A stretch of DNA of 11,659 nt from DASTPP01 sp035762175 (GCA_035762175.1 DASTPP010000445.1:1-11659); one strand, 5' to 3'; positions 1 to 10,141 are shown, counted from the first letter of the stretch. The notes: a model not told the origin generated them from the letters alone. Numbers and translations: made by a program.

Positions 1-1189
<1,189 letters not shown>

Positions 1190-1211
1190 TCACTGAAGAG
1201 AGGGGGCCGCG

Positions 1212-1229
1212 GGGCGCGCCGTCGCGCCC
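1212..1229 (+). promoter_or_regulatory. Hairpin in the tuf-rpmG spacer
   Basis: GGGCGCG (1212-1218) pairs perfectly with CGCGCCC (1223-1229) around a CCGT tetraloop, 15 nt before the rpmG start. There is no T run, so it is not a classical terminator. It could lower rpmG expression relative to the very abundant EF-Tu, or stabilise the 3' end of a processed tuf message; both are inference. GC-rich spacers form such stems easily. Confidence 0.4.
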
Positions 1230-1244
1230 GGGGGCCCGGGGTCC

Positions 1245-1394
1245 ATGCGCGTGAACGTCTCGCTCGCCTGCAGCGTGTGCGGCAGCCGCAACTACCGCAC
1301 GACGCGGGCCCAGCGCCCGGGCGCCCCGCCCCTGGTGCTCAAGAAGTTCTGCCGCACCTGCAACCAGCACACCCCGCACCGCGAGACGAAGTAG
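1245..1394 (+). CDS. rpmG: 50S ribosomal protein L33 (bL33), zinc-binding form
   Basis: This small basic protein of the large ribosomal subunit lies near the E site. The frame from ATG 1245 to TAG 1392-1394 gives 49 residues, the usual L33 size, starting MRVNVSLACSVCGSRNY and ending HRETK. Two CxxC pairs (Cys9/Cys12 and Cys36/Cys39) are intact, so this is the zinc-ribbon form rather than a cysteine-free paralogue. It sits 55 nt after tuf, and the tuf-rpmG-tRNA-Trp-secE-nusG order is common in bacteria. There is no clear AGGAG; the G-rich run just before the ATG is the only candidate ribosome site. No other in-frame ATG gives a better start. Identity rests on the cysteine pattern, length and position. 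Confidence 0.95.
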   Translation: MRVNVSLACSVCGSRNYRTTRAQRPGAPPLVLKKFCRTCNQHTPHRETK

Positions 1395-1443
1395 GGGCCG
1401 GCCCGCGGGTCGGCCCCTGCCCCGTCGGGCGGGGCGGGGTTTT
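1394..1443 (+). terminator. Candidate terminator after tuf-rpmG
   Basis: Two perfect GC stems follow the rpmG stop. The first is GGGGCCG (1394-1400) with CGGCCCC (1411-1417). The second is GCCCCG (1419-1424) with CGGGGC (1430-1435), loop TCGGG, then GGGG and TTTT (1440-1443). The T run is short and separated from the stem by four G, so strength is uncertain, but the position at the end of a gene pair and before a promoter-like site fits intrinsic termination. Confidence 0.55.
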
Positions 1444-1495
1444 GTGGCCTCGAGCGGGGCTGTGGGCGGGCCCCGGCGCGGGGGGCGGCTCTGAA

Positions 1496-1533
1496 GGGCC
1501 TTGACGGCCGGCCAGAAGCGGCCGACAAGGCCC
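1496..1533 (+). repeat. 38-nt inverted repeat abutting the tRNA-Trp promoter
   Basis: GGGCCTTG (1496-1503) pairs with CAAGGCCC (1526-1533), and inside it CGGCC (1505-1509) pairs with GGCCG (1520-1524), with one A-A mismatch between the stems and a 10-nt loop. The repeat ends exactly where the candidate -35 hexamer begins. It could be a second terminator for the tuf unit (the TTGCGGTT that follows is a poor T tract) or a DNA-level operator. The pairing is read directly; the role is inference. Confidence 0.5.
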
Positions 1534-1561
1534 TTGCGGTTGGTCTAGATGTTGCTATTGT
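1534..1561 (+). promoter_or_regulatory. Probable sigma-70-type promoter for tRNA-Trp-secE-nusG
   Basis: TTGCGG (1534-1539), a 16-nt spacer and TATTGT (1556-1561) preceded by TGC (1553-1555) look like a -35, an extended -10 and normal spacing. The stretch 1540-1562 is much less GC-rich than its surroundings. It lies after the tuf-rpmG terminator candidates and about 95 nt before the tRNA, where a promoter for the next unit is expected. No transcription start is known. Confidence 0.6.
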
Positions 1562-1655
1562 CTGCCTCCCCGGCCTCGGCCGGGCCCGTCGCGGCCGTTT
1601 CTCGAGGCCGGGCGGGGCCCCGGCGGCGGTTGCCGCCCCCGGGGCGAGGCGCTGA
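1562..1655 (+). other. GC-rich leader upstream of tRNA-Trp
   Basis: There is no gene here. CCCGGCC (1569-1575) can pair with GGCCGGG (1578-1584), and GGCGGC (1622-1627) with GCCGCC (1632-1637) around GGTT, with CCCC (1618-1621) and GGGG (1641-1644) extending the second stem across a CCC bulge. If the promoter call is right, this is the 5' leader removed from the tRNA precursor by RNase P. I see no other signal. Confidence 0.4.
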
Positions 1656-1728
1656 ACGGGTGTAGCTCAGTTGGTAGAGCAGCGGATTCCAAATCCGCAG
1701 GTCGGGAGTTCGAGCCTCTCCGCCCGTG
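1656..1728 (+). tRNA. trpT: tRNA-Trp (anticodon CCA)
   Basis: The cloverleaf folds fully by hand. The acceptor ACGGGTG (1656-1662) pairs with CGCCCGT (1721-1727), including one T-G pair. The D arm is GCTC-AGTTGGTA-GAGC. The anticodon stem GCGGA/TCCGC closes loop TTCCAAA with anticodon CCA at 1689-1691. The T arm GGGAG/CTCTC closes loop TTCGAGC with one G-T pair. The discriminator base is G73 (1728), as in bacterial tRNA-Trp. The three following bases are CCC, so the 3' CCA is not encoded and must be added enzymatically. Its place just before secE-nusG is a widespread arrangement and implies cotranscription. Confidence 0.97.
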
Positions 1729-1754
1729 CCCTTCGGGAACGATGAGCGTTGGTG

Positions 1755-2342
1755 ATGGGCGACGACAACAAAAACAAAGACAAGCGGTCGGGGGCCGCCG
1801 AGGCCGAGCCGTCTGAGCCCGAGCCGACGCCCGAAGGCGGGGGCGAAGGCGAGGGCGAGGCGCTCGCGGCCGGCGGCGGCGCGCTCGCGCCCGCGGGGCT
1901 GCCGGCCGACCAGCTGCCGGCGGCCGCGCAGCTCGGCGCCACGCGCTACGTGATGGCGGGCCTCTTCCTCGCGGCCATGGCCGTCGCGTACGTGCTCGGC
2001 AAGATGCTCGGGGCGATCTGGGGGCGCCTGGCCGAGGCGCTCTGGTTCCAGACGCGCTTCGAGGGGCTGGCGCGCGTCGGCGAAGACGAGCGGGCCGAGT
2101 ACACGACGGCCTTCGGCGGCGTCGTCGCCGTCGCGCTCGCCTTCTACCTCTACCGCCGGGCCGACGTGCGCCGGTGGGCCGACGAGGTGGCGAGCGAGCT
2201 GTCGAAGGTGACCTGGCCGGACAAGGCCGAGGTGACCAACTCGACCGTGATCGTCATCGTCGCCAGCGCCTTCGCCACGGTCTACCTGGCGCTGCTCGAC
2301 TACTTCTGGGGCTTCGTGACCAGGCTCGTGTACGGGGGCTGA
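1755..2342 (+). CDS. secE: Preprotein translocase subunit SecE, three-helix form
   Basis: SecE clamps the SecY channel in the inner membrane. The 195-residue frame from ATG 1755 has an N-terminal low-complexity region (about 1-60) rich in Glu, Gly, Ala and Pro. Hydrophobic segments follow at about 65-90, 116-134 and 163-190. The diagnostic cytoplasmic amphipathic stretch is at 141-165 (WADEVASELSKVTWPDKAEV), just before the last helix. Three helices match the E. coli architecture (127 residues), so the extra length is mostly the N-terminal tail. In-frame TTG (1749) and GTG (1752) lie just upstream; ATG is chosen by convention because no clear Shine-Dalgarno site decides. The start is 26 nt after the tRNA and nusG follows after 12 nt, so all three are probably cotranscribed. 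Confidence 0.95.
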   Translation: MGDDNKNKDKRSGAAEAEPSEPEPTPEGGGEGEGEALAAGGGALAPAGLPADQLPAAAQLGATRYVMAGLFLAAMAVAYVLGKMLGAIWGRLAEALWFQTRFEGLARVGEDERAEYTTAFGGVVAVALAFYLYRRADVRRWADEVASELSKVTWPDKAEVTNSTVIVIVASAFATVYLALLDYFWGFVTRLVYGG

Positions 2343-2354
2343 GAGGGCAGGCCC

Positions 2355-2894
2355 ATGTCGACGTCGGCGAAGAAGTGGTACGTCATTCAGACCTATTCGA
2401 ATTACGAGACCAAGGTCCGGGCGGCCCTCCAAGAGCGCATCAAGCAGCACAAGATGGAGAGCGCGTTCGGCGAGATCCTCATCCCCACCGAGACCGTCCA
2501 AGACAACATCCCCGGCGGCAAGGTGCGCACCAAGCAGAAGACCAGCCTGCCGGGCTACATCTTCGTCGAGATGGAGATGAGCGAGAACGCCTGGCACCTG
2601 GTCAAGGAGACCCCCAAGGTGACGGGCTTCATCGGCAACCAGACGCCGACGCCGGTCAAGCCGCCCGAGATCGACGAGCTGCGCAAGGGCATCGTCGAGG
2701 GCGCGGTCAAGCCCAAGCCCAAGGTCTCGTTCGAGCAGGGCGACGAGGTGCGGGTGGTCGAGGGGGCGTTCAACAACTTCTTCGGGGTGGTCGAAGAGGT
2801 CAAACCCGAGAAGCAGAAGCTCAAGGTCAAGCTGTCGATCTTCGGCCGCGCCACGCCGGTCGAGCTCGAGTTCAGCCAGGTCGAGAAGCGCTAA
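2355..2894 (+). CDS. nusG: Transcription termination/antitermination factor NusG
   Basis: NusG binds the clamp helices of RNA polymerase, suppresses pausing, and contacts either Rho or ribosomal protein S10 to couple transcription with translation. The 179 residues are the standard two-domain length. The NGN domain is at about 6-100, starting KKWYVIQTYSNYE with the family signature SLPGYIFVEM (64-73). The KOW domain is at about 125-179, with GDEVRVVEGAFNNFFG and a C-terminal IFGRATPVELEFSQVE. The ATG follows GAGAGGGCAGGC and lies 12 nt after secE. There is no insertion of the kind seen in specialised NusG paralogues (RfaH, LoaP), and the secE-nusG-rplK neighbourhood marks the housekeeping copy. 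Confidence 0.98.
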   Translation: MSTSAKKWYVIQTYSNYETKVRAALQERIKQHKMESAFGEILIPTETVQDNIPGGKVRTKQKTSLPGYIFVEMEMSENAWHLVKETPKVTGFIGNQTPTPVKPPEIDELRKGIVEGAVKPKPKVSFEQGDEVRVVEGAFNNFFGVVEEVKPEKQKLKVKLSIFGRATPVELEFSQVEKR

Positions 2895-2915
2895 CCGCGA
2901 AGAGAGAGCGGGCCG

Positions 2916-2954
2916 CAACGCCGCCCCCGCCGCAGGGGGCGCGCGCCGGCGTTG
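2916..2954 (+). promoter_or_regulatory. Large hairpin in the nusG-rplK spacer
   Basis: CAACGCCG (2916-2923) pairs perfectly with CGGCGTTG (2947-2954), enclosing CCCCC (2924-2928) paired with GGGGG (2935-2939); the unpaired bases are a GCCGCA loop and a CGCGCGC bulge on the 3' side. It lies 60 nt before rplK, where E. coli carries the L1 target that controls the L11-L1 message. I cannot match its loops to the known L1 site. A 12-nt palindrome (2969-2980) follows, then the ribosome site GAGAGGAAG (2997-3005). Confidence 0.45.
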
Positions 2955-3014
2955 ACCACGACCCCGCGCCCGCCGGCGGGGGCCCCGTGGGAGCACGAGA
3001 GGAAGTCGTTTACC

Positions 3015-3461
3015 ATGGCCAAGAAGATCACCGGTTACGTCAAGCTGCAGCTGCCCGCGGGCAAGGCCAACCCCTCGCCGCCGGTCGGCCCCGCCCTCGG
3101 CCAGCACGGCGTCAACATCATGGCGTTCTGCAAGGACTTCAACGCCAAGACCGCCGGCCAGGGCGACCTCATCATCCCGGTCGTCATCACCGTCTACAGC
3201 GACCGCTCGTTCACCTTCATCATGAAGACGCCGCCGGCGGCGGTGCTCTTGAAGAAGGCGGCGGGCTTGGCGACGGTGAAGAAGCCGGGCTCGGGCTCGA
3301 AGGAGCCGAACCGCCAGAAGGTCGGCAAGATCACGGTCGCGCAGCTGCGCGAGCTCGCCAAGCAGAAGATGGTCGACACCAACACGACCGACCTCGAGGC
3401 CTGCATGAGCATGCTGCGGGGCACCGCCCGGAGCATGGGCCTCGACGTCGTCGAGGGCTGA
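3015..3461 (+). CDS. rplK: 50S ribosomal protein L11 (uL11)
   Basis: L11 forms the base of the L12 stalk with L10 and 23S rRNA helices 43-44, the GTPase-associated centre. The 148 residues begin MAKKITGYVKLQLPAGKANP. The proline-rich segment PSPPVGPALGQHGVNIM (20-36), where thiostrepton acts, is intact; next come VITVYSDRSFTF and the flexible linker PGSGS, and last the rRNA-binding C-terminal domain with GTARSMGL (136-143). I see no thiostrepton-resistance-like change at the prolines. ATG 3015 is chosen because GAGAGGAAG lies 9 nt upstream and the family start MAKK follows; an in-frame TTG at 2952 would add 21 non-homologous residues. rplA is 240 nt downstream rather than nearly touching, which is unusual. 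Confidence 0.99.
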   Translation: MAKKITGYVKLQLPAGKANPSPPVGPALGQHGVNIMAFCKDFNAKTAGQGDLIIPVVITVYSDRSFTFIMKTPPAAVLLKKAAGLATVKKPGSGSKEPNRQKVGKITVAQLRELAKQKMVDTNTTDLEACMSMLRGTARSMGLDVVEG

Positions 3462-3475
3462 GCCCGGGCCCGGGC

Positions 3476-3504
3476 GGCCCGCCGCCCCGGGGCGGGGGCG
3501 GGCC
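3476..3504 (+). terminator. Strong hairpin after rplK, terminator-like without a T run
   Basis: GGCCCGCC (3476-3483) pairs perfectly with GGCGGGCC (3497-3504). The inner bases GCCCC and GGGGC extend the stem, with a GGG bulge at 3494-3496. It starts 14 nt after the rplK stop and is followed by GGACAGG rather than T residues. It could be an attenuator, a weak terminator or an RNA 3' end stabiliser separating rplK from the rplA unit. Confidence 0.4.
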
Positions 3505-3510
3505 GGACAG

Positions 3511-3525
3511 GTTGCTAGATTGACA
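3511..3525 (+). promoter_or_regulatory. AT-rich promoter-like island before rplA
   Basis: The stretch 3511-3536 is AT-rich (17 of 26 bases) inside very GC-rich DNA. It contains TGC-TAGATT (3513-3521), an extended -10 shape, with no good -35 about 17 nt upstream. It also contains a consensus -35, TTGACA (3520-3525), but with no -10 about 17 nt downstream. The element GTTGCTAGATTGAC closely resembles GTTGCTATTGTC at the tRNA-Trp promoter (1551-1562). I infer an internal promoter for rplA-rplJ-rplL-rpoB-rpoC, without being able to fix the hexamers. Confidence 0.45.
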
Positions 3526-3540
3526 TTTTCCAAAAGTGTG

Positions 3541-3665
3541 CTTGCGCCTCGGGCGCAAGGCGACTAGTGCGAGGGCCCCCGCCCGAACCCCGGGTGCCCT
3601 CGCCACCGAAGGGCACCGGCCGGGCCGGGCCCTCCTTACCCACCACGGCCCACTTGCCGCCGTGG
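3541..3665 (+). promoter_or_regulatory. Structured leader of rplA, possible autoregulatory RNA
   Basis: Several perfect stems lie in a row. CTTGCGCC (3541-3548) pairs with GGCGCAAG (3552-3559), loop TCG. GCGAGGGC (3569-3576) pairs with GCCCTCGC (3596-3603) and holds an inner CCCG/CGGG stem. CCACGGC (3643-3649) pairs with GCCGTGG (3659-3665). There is no open reading frame with a credible start. The leader precedes rplA-rplJ-rplL, whose products L1 and L10 are the classical autoregulators of these messages, so a protein-binding leader is plausible. I could not match it to a described L1 or L10 leader motif. Confidence 0.45.
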
Positions 3666-3685
3666 GAGGCGCTCTCGCCACCCCC

Positions 3686-3691
3686 AAGGAG
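3686..3691 (+). promoter_or_regulatory. Ribosome binding site deciding the rplA start
   Basis: AAGGAG lies 10 nt before ATG 3702. The frame is open further upstream to about 3567, but that part would encode a Pro/Arg-rich stretch without homology, so this site fixes the start and makes the basic N-terminal tail of L1 part of the protein. Confidence 0.8.
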
Positions 3692-3701
3692 TCGTAGTTC
3701 A

Positions 3702-4568
3702 ATGGCAAAGAAAGACAAAAAGCAGGCCGACGACGCGGCCGCCCCGGCGGCCCCGGCGAAGGCCGGCGCCCCGGCGGCGGCGGCCGACGGCGGCGAGGCG
3801 CCGCGGGCCGAGAAGAAGCCCGCGGCGAAGAAGCCGGGCGGCCCCAAGCCCGCCGCCTTCGCCCGCCAGAAGAAGCGCACCGAGGTCTGGGCGCAGGTCG
3901 ACCGGGCCAAGAAGTACACGGTCGAAGAGGCCGTCAGCCTCGTCAAGAAGACCTCGACCGCCAAGTTCGACGAGACCGTCGACATCGCCGTGCGCCTCGG
4001 GGTCAACCCCAAGCACGCCGACCAGATGGTCCGCGGCGCCATCGTGCTGCCGCACGGCACCGGCCAGACCTTGCGCGTGCTCGTCTTCGCCAAGGGCGAG
4101 AAGGTCAACGAGGCGAAGAACGCGGGCGCCGACCACGTCGGCTCCGACGACCTGGTGGCGAAGATTCAAGAGGGCTTCCTCGACTTCGACCGCGTCATCG
4201 CCACGCCCGACATGATGGGCGCGGTCGGCAAGCTCGGCCGCATTCTGGGCCCGCGCGGCCTGATGCCCAACCCGAAGGTCGGCACCGTGACCTTCGACGT
4301 CAACGGCGCCGTGCGCGAGGCGAAGGCCGGCAAGGTCGAGTACCGCGTCGAGAAGGCGGGCATCGTGCACGCCCGCATCGGCAAGGTGTCCTTCGCCGAG
4401 CAGGCCTTGAGCGACAACGCCCTCGCGCTCGTGCGCGCCCTCATCCGGGCCAAGCCCTCGACGGCCAAGGGCGTGTACCTGCGCAGCATCACGCTGAGCT
4501 CGACGATGGGCCCCGGCGTGCGCGTCGACCCGCTGGTCCTGATGGGCCAGAGCGACGAAGAAGGTTGA
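3702..4568 (+). CDS. rplA: 50S ribosomal protein L1 (uL1) with N-terminal extension
   Basis: L1 forms the mobile arm at the ribosomal E site that moves deacylated tRNA out, and in many bacteria it represses its own message. The frame gives 288 residues against about 230 in the family. Residues 1 to about 50 are a low-complexity Lys/Ala/Pro/Gly tail (MAKKDKKQADD... then EKKPAAKKPGGPKP). The normal L1 fold starts near RQKKRTEVWAQV (55-66) and contains VRGAIVLPHGTG, the signature GRILGPRGLMPNPKVGTVT, and a C-terminal AKGVYLRSITLSSTMGPGV. The tail lacks any targeting-signal look and recalls histone H1-like or bacterial KAP-rich tails. It sits after a 240-nt leader and only 10 nt before rplJ. Identity is certain; the tail's role is unknown. 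Confidence 0.98.
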   Translation: MAKKDKKQADDAAAPAAPAKAGAPAAAADGGEAPRAEKKPAAKKPGGPKPAAFARQKKRTEVWAQVDRAKKYTVEEAVSLVKKTSTAKFDETVDIAVRLGVNPKHADQMVRGAIVLPHGTGQTLRVLVFAKGEKVNEAKNAGADHVGSDDLVAKIQEGFLDFDRVIATPDMMGAVGKLGRILGPRGLMPNPKVGTVTFDVNGAVREAKAGKVEYRVEKAGIVHARIGKVSFAEQALSDNALALVRALIRAKPSTAKGVYLRSITLSSTMGPGVRVDPLVLMGQSDEEG

Positions 4569-4578
4569 GTAGCCCGCC

Positions 4579-5112
4579 ATGAACCGCACCGAGAAGACCG
4601 AGCTCATCGGCGGCCTGAAAGACCGCTTCACCCGCATGTCGTCGGCGGTGTTCGTCTCGTTCGAGGGCATGAACGTCGCGGCCGTCACCAAGCTGCGCGA
4701 CGAGTTCCGCAAGAGCGGCGTCGACTACCGCGTCGTCAAGAACACCCTCGCGAAGAAGGCCCTCGGCGACGCGCCCGTGGCCAAGCAGCTCGGCAAGACG
4801 CTGACCGGCATGACCGGCATCGCCTGGAGCTACGAGGACCCCTCGGCCGCCGCCAAGGTCGTCACCGCCTTCAAGAAGGACAACGCCAAGCTCCAGATCA
4901 AGGCCGGCCTCATCGAGGGCCAGGTGCTCGACGCCAAGGGCGTCGAAGACCAGCTCGCCAAGATGCCGGGCAAGAACGAGCTGCGCGCCCAGCTGCTCGC
5001 CACGCTGCAGGCGCCGGCGCAGAACTTCGTCATGCAGCTGAACGCGCCGCTGCAGAACCTCGCCTACCTGCTCGACGCCAAGAAGCGTCAGGACGAGGGC
5101 GGGGGCGGCTGA
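4579..5112 (+). CDS. rplJ: 50S ribosomal protein L10 (uL10)
   Basis: L10 anchors L12 dimers and, with L11, forms the stalk base that recruits translation GTPases. The 177 residues begin MNRTEKTELIGGLKDRF. The family features are SSAVFVSFEGMNVAAVTKLRDEFRKS followed by YRVVKNTLAKKAL (rRNA-binding domain), then KAGLIEGQ and LAKMPGKNELRAQLLATLQAP. The C-terminal helix FVMQLNAPLQNLAYLLDAKK (150-169) binds the L12 dimers. It ends in a DEGGGG tail. The ATG lies 10 nt after the rplA stop with no AGGAG in between, so translational coupling to rplA is likely. In many bacteria the regulated L10 leader sits directly before rplJ; here there is no room for one. Confidence 0.98.
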   Translation: MNRTEKTELIGGLKDRFTRMSSAVFVSFEGMNVAAVTKLRDEFRKSGVDYRVVKNTLAKKALGDAPVAKQLGKTLTGMTGIAWSYEDPSAAAKVVTAFKKDNAKLQIKAGLIEGQVLDAKGVEDQLAKMPGKNELRAQLLATLQAPAQNFVMQLNAPLQNLAYLLDAKKRQDEGGGG

Positions 5113-5214
5113 GAGCCCCCCGCCGAGCTAGCCGACCCGAACGAGTTTCGTCAGCCCCCCGAATCTACGCCCCCCGCCGGGGGCCCCAGCTTTGCGTCGC
5201 AGGAGAGAAGAGTC
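5113..5214 (+). promoter_or_regulatory. rplJ-rplL spacer with short hairpin and strong ribosome site
   Basis: In this 102-nt spacer CCCCC (5171-5175) pairs with GGGGG (5179-5183) around GCC, and AGGAGAG (5201-5207) is placed well for ATG 5215. The strong ribosome site suits L12, which is needed at several copies per ribosome and per L10; the weakly initiated rplJ before it fits the same stoichiometry. I see no promoter. Confidence 0.5.
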
Positions 5215-5601
5215 ATGGCCGAAATTACGCGTGATCAGCTCGTTGACCACCTGTCGAAGATGACCGTGATGGACCTCGCGGGCCTCATCACGGAGCTCGA
5301 GAACAAGTGGGGCGTCAAGGCCGCGCCGGTCGCGGTCGCGGGCCCCGCCGGTGGCGGCGGCCCCGCCGTCGTCGAGAAGAAGGAAGAGCAGACCGAGTTC
5401 ACGGTCGAGCTCTCCGAGGCCGGCGCCAACAAGATCAACGTCATCAAGGTGGTGCGCGAGATCACCGGCCTCGGCCTCAAAGAGGCCAAGGACCTGGTCG
5501 AAGGCGCCCCGAAGAACCTCAAAGAGGGCATCTCGAAGGCCGACGCCGACGAGATCAAGAAGAAGCTCGAAGAGGCCGGCGCCAAGGTCAAGCTTTCCTG
5601 A
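5215..5601 (+). CDS. rplL: 50S ribosomal protein L7/L12 (bL12)
   Basis: L12 dimers hang from L10 and stimulate GTP hydrolysis by EF-Tu, EF-G, IF2 and RF3. The 128 residues are close to the usual length. The N-terminal dimerisation domain (1 to about 35) includes MTVMDLAGLITELENKWGV. A flexible Ala/Gly/Pro hinge (about 36-52) includes GPAGGGGPA. The globular C-terminal domain (about 58-128) carries the factor-binding surface KINVIKVVREITGLGLKEAK (73-92) and ends EEAGAKVKLS. Trp32 replaces the more usual Phe of the EKFGV segment, a conservative change. The start is set by AGGAGAG a few bases upstream. It is followed by a long untranslated spacer before rpoB. Confidence 0.98.
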   Translation: MAEITRDQLVDHLSKMTVMDLAGLITELENKWGVKAAPVAVAGPAGGGGPAVVEKKEEQTEFTVELSEAGANKINVIKVVREITGLGLKEAKDLVEGAPKNLKEGISKADADEIKKKLEEAGAKVKLS

Positions 5602-5944
5602 CCCCCGGCCGATAAGGTTCCGCCACGGACTGCTTGTCGTCGATTTCACCACAGGCGAAGCGTCACGCCCAGGGAAGGCGGCCGGGGAAGTGTATCCCGC
5701 GCCGCGCTTCCCTCTTCGTGTCTCTCGCCCCCGAGGCCTTTCCGCCGCCCCGCAGCCGGCCCGCGCCCGCCCGAGCGTCGGCAGCCGGCCCCCCGCCCTC
5801 GCCCCGCCCCACGTCTGTCCGTCCTAGGCGCTGCCCCCCCCGCGGGGGGTTCCCGAGCCGAGGCCCCGGCCGCCCGAGCCGCGCGAGCGCGCGCACCGGG
5901 CGCCCGGGCCCCCCCGGCCCGCGGCCTTGCCGAAGGAGTTTTTG
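5602..5944 (+). other. 343-nt rplL-rpoB spacer with alternative hairpins
   Basis: I see no gene here. One CTTCCC (5707-5712) can pair with either of two GGGAAG copies (5672-5677 and 5685-5690), giving two exclusive stems. A C8 tract (5834-5841) followed by GC and six G (5844-5849) forms a short stem before TTCCC. GCAGCCGGCCC occurs twice (5752-5762 and 5781-5791), and CCGGGCGCCCGG (5896-5907) is a 12-nt palindrome. In E. coli this spacer holds an attenuator and an RNase III site that lower rpoB-rpoC relative to rplL; a similar role is inferred here from position only. I found no convincing promoter. Confidence 0.45.
5933..5938 (+). promoter_or_regulatory. Ribosome binding site of rpoB
   Basis: AAGGAG lies 6 nt before ATG 5945. 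In-frame TTG codons at 5927 and 5942 were considered; the first lies upstream of this site and the second only 4 nt after it, so ATG is preferred. Confidence 0.8.
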
Positions 5945-10078
<4,134 letters not shown>

Positions 10079-10141
10079 ACGTGAGCGTGGCGCAAGTTCT
10101 GGTTACGTCCCCGTCGTCTTCCGCGGCCTTGGAGGGTTGCC
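10079..10141 (+). promoter_or_regulatory. rpoB-rpoC spacer with rpoC ribosome site
   Basis: The 63-nt spacer carries GGAGGG (10131-10136) 5 nt before ATG 10142, a strong site that sets the rpoC start. I see no terminator or promoter, so rpoB and rpoC are read as one message. Confidence 0.75.

Noticed and set aside
2952..3014. TTG start giving L11 21 more residues.
   Set aside because: GAGAGGAAG is spaced correctly for ATG 3015, after which the family start MAKK follows. The extra part overlaps the hairpin and the palindrome.
3520..3525. TTGACA as a simple -35 box of an rplA promoter.
   Set aside because: No acceptable -10 lies 15-19 nt downstream (the bases there are GC-rich), so I kept only the looser call of a promoter-like island.
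3567..3701. Upstream in-frame extension of rplA.
   Set aside because: It lies before the AAGGAG at 3686-3691, overlaps the hairpins of the leader and reads as Pro/Arg-rich text without homology to L1.
5752..5791. Two copies of GCAGCCGGCCC as a regulatory direct repeat.
   Set aside because: With only two copies, in C/G-rich low-complexity DNA, chance is a sufficient explanation; it is mentioned only within the spacer entry.
5927..5944. TTG starts upstream of rpoB.
   Set aside because: The AAGGAG at 5933-5938 serves ATG 5945. TTG 5927 is upstream of that site, and TTG 5942 is too close to it and is a weaker start codon.
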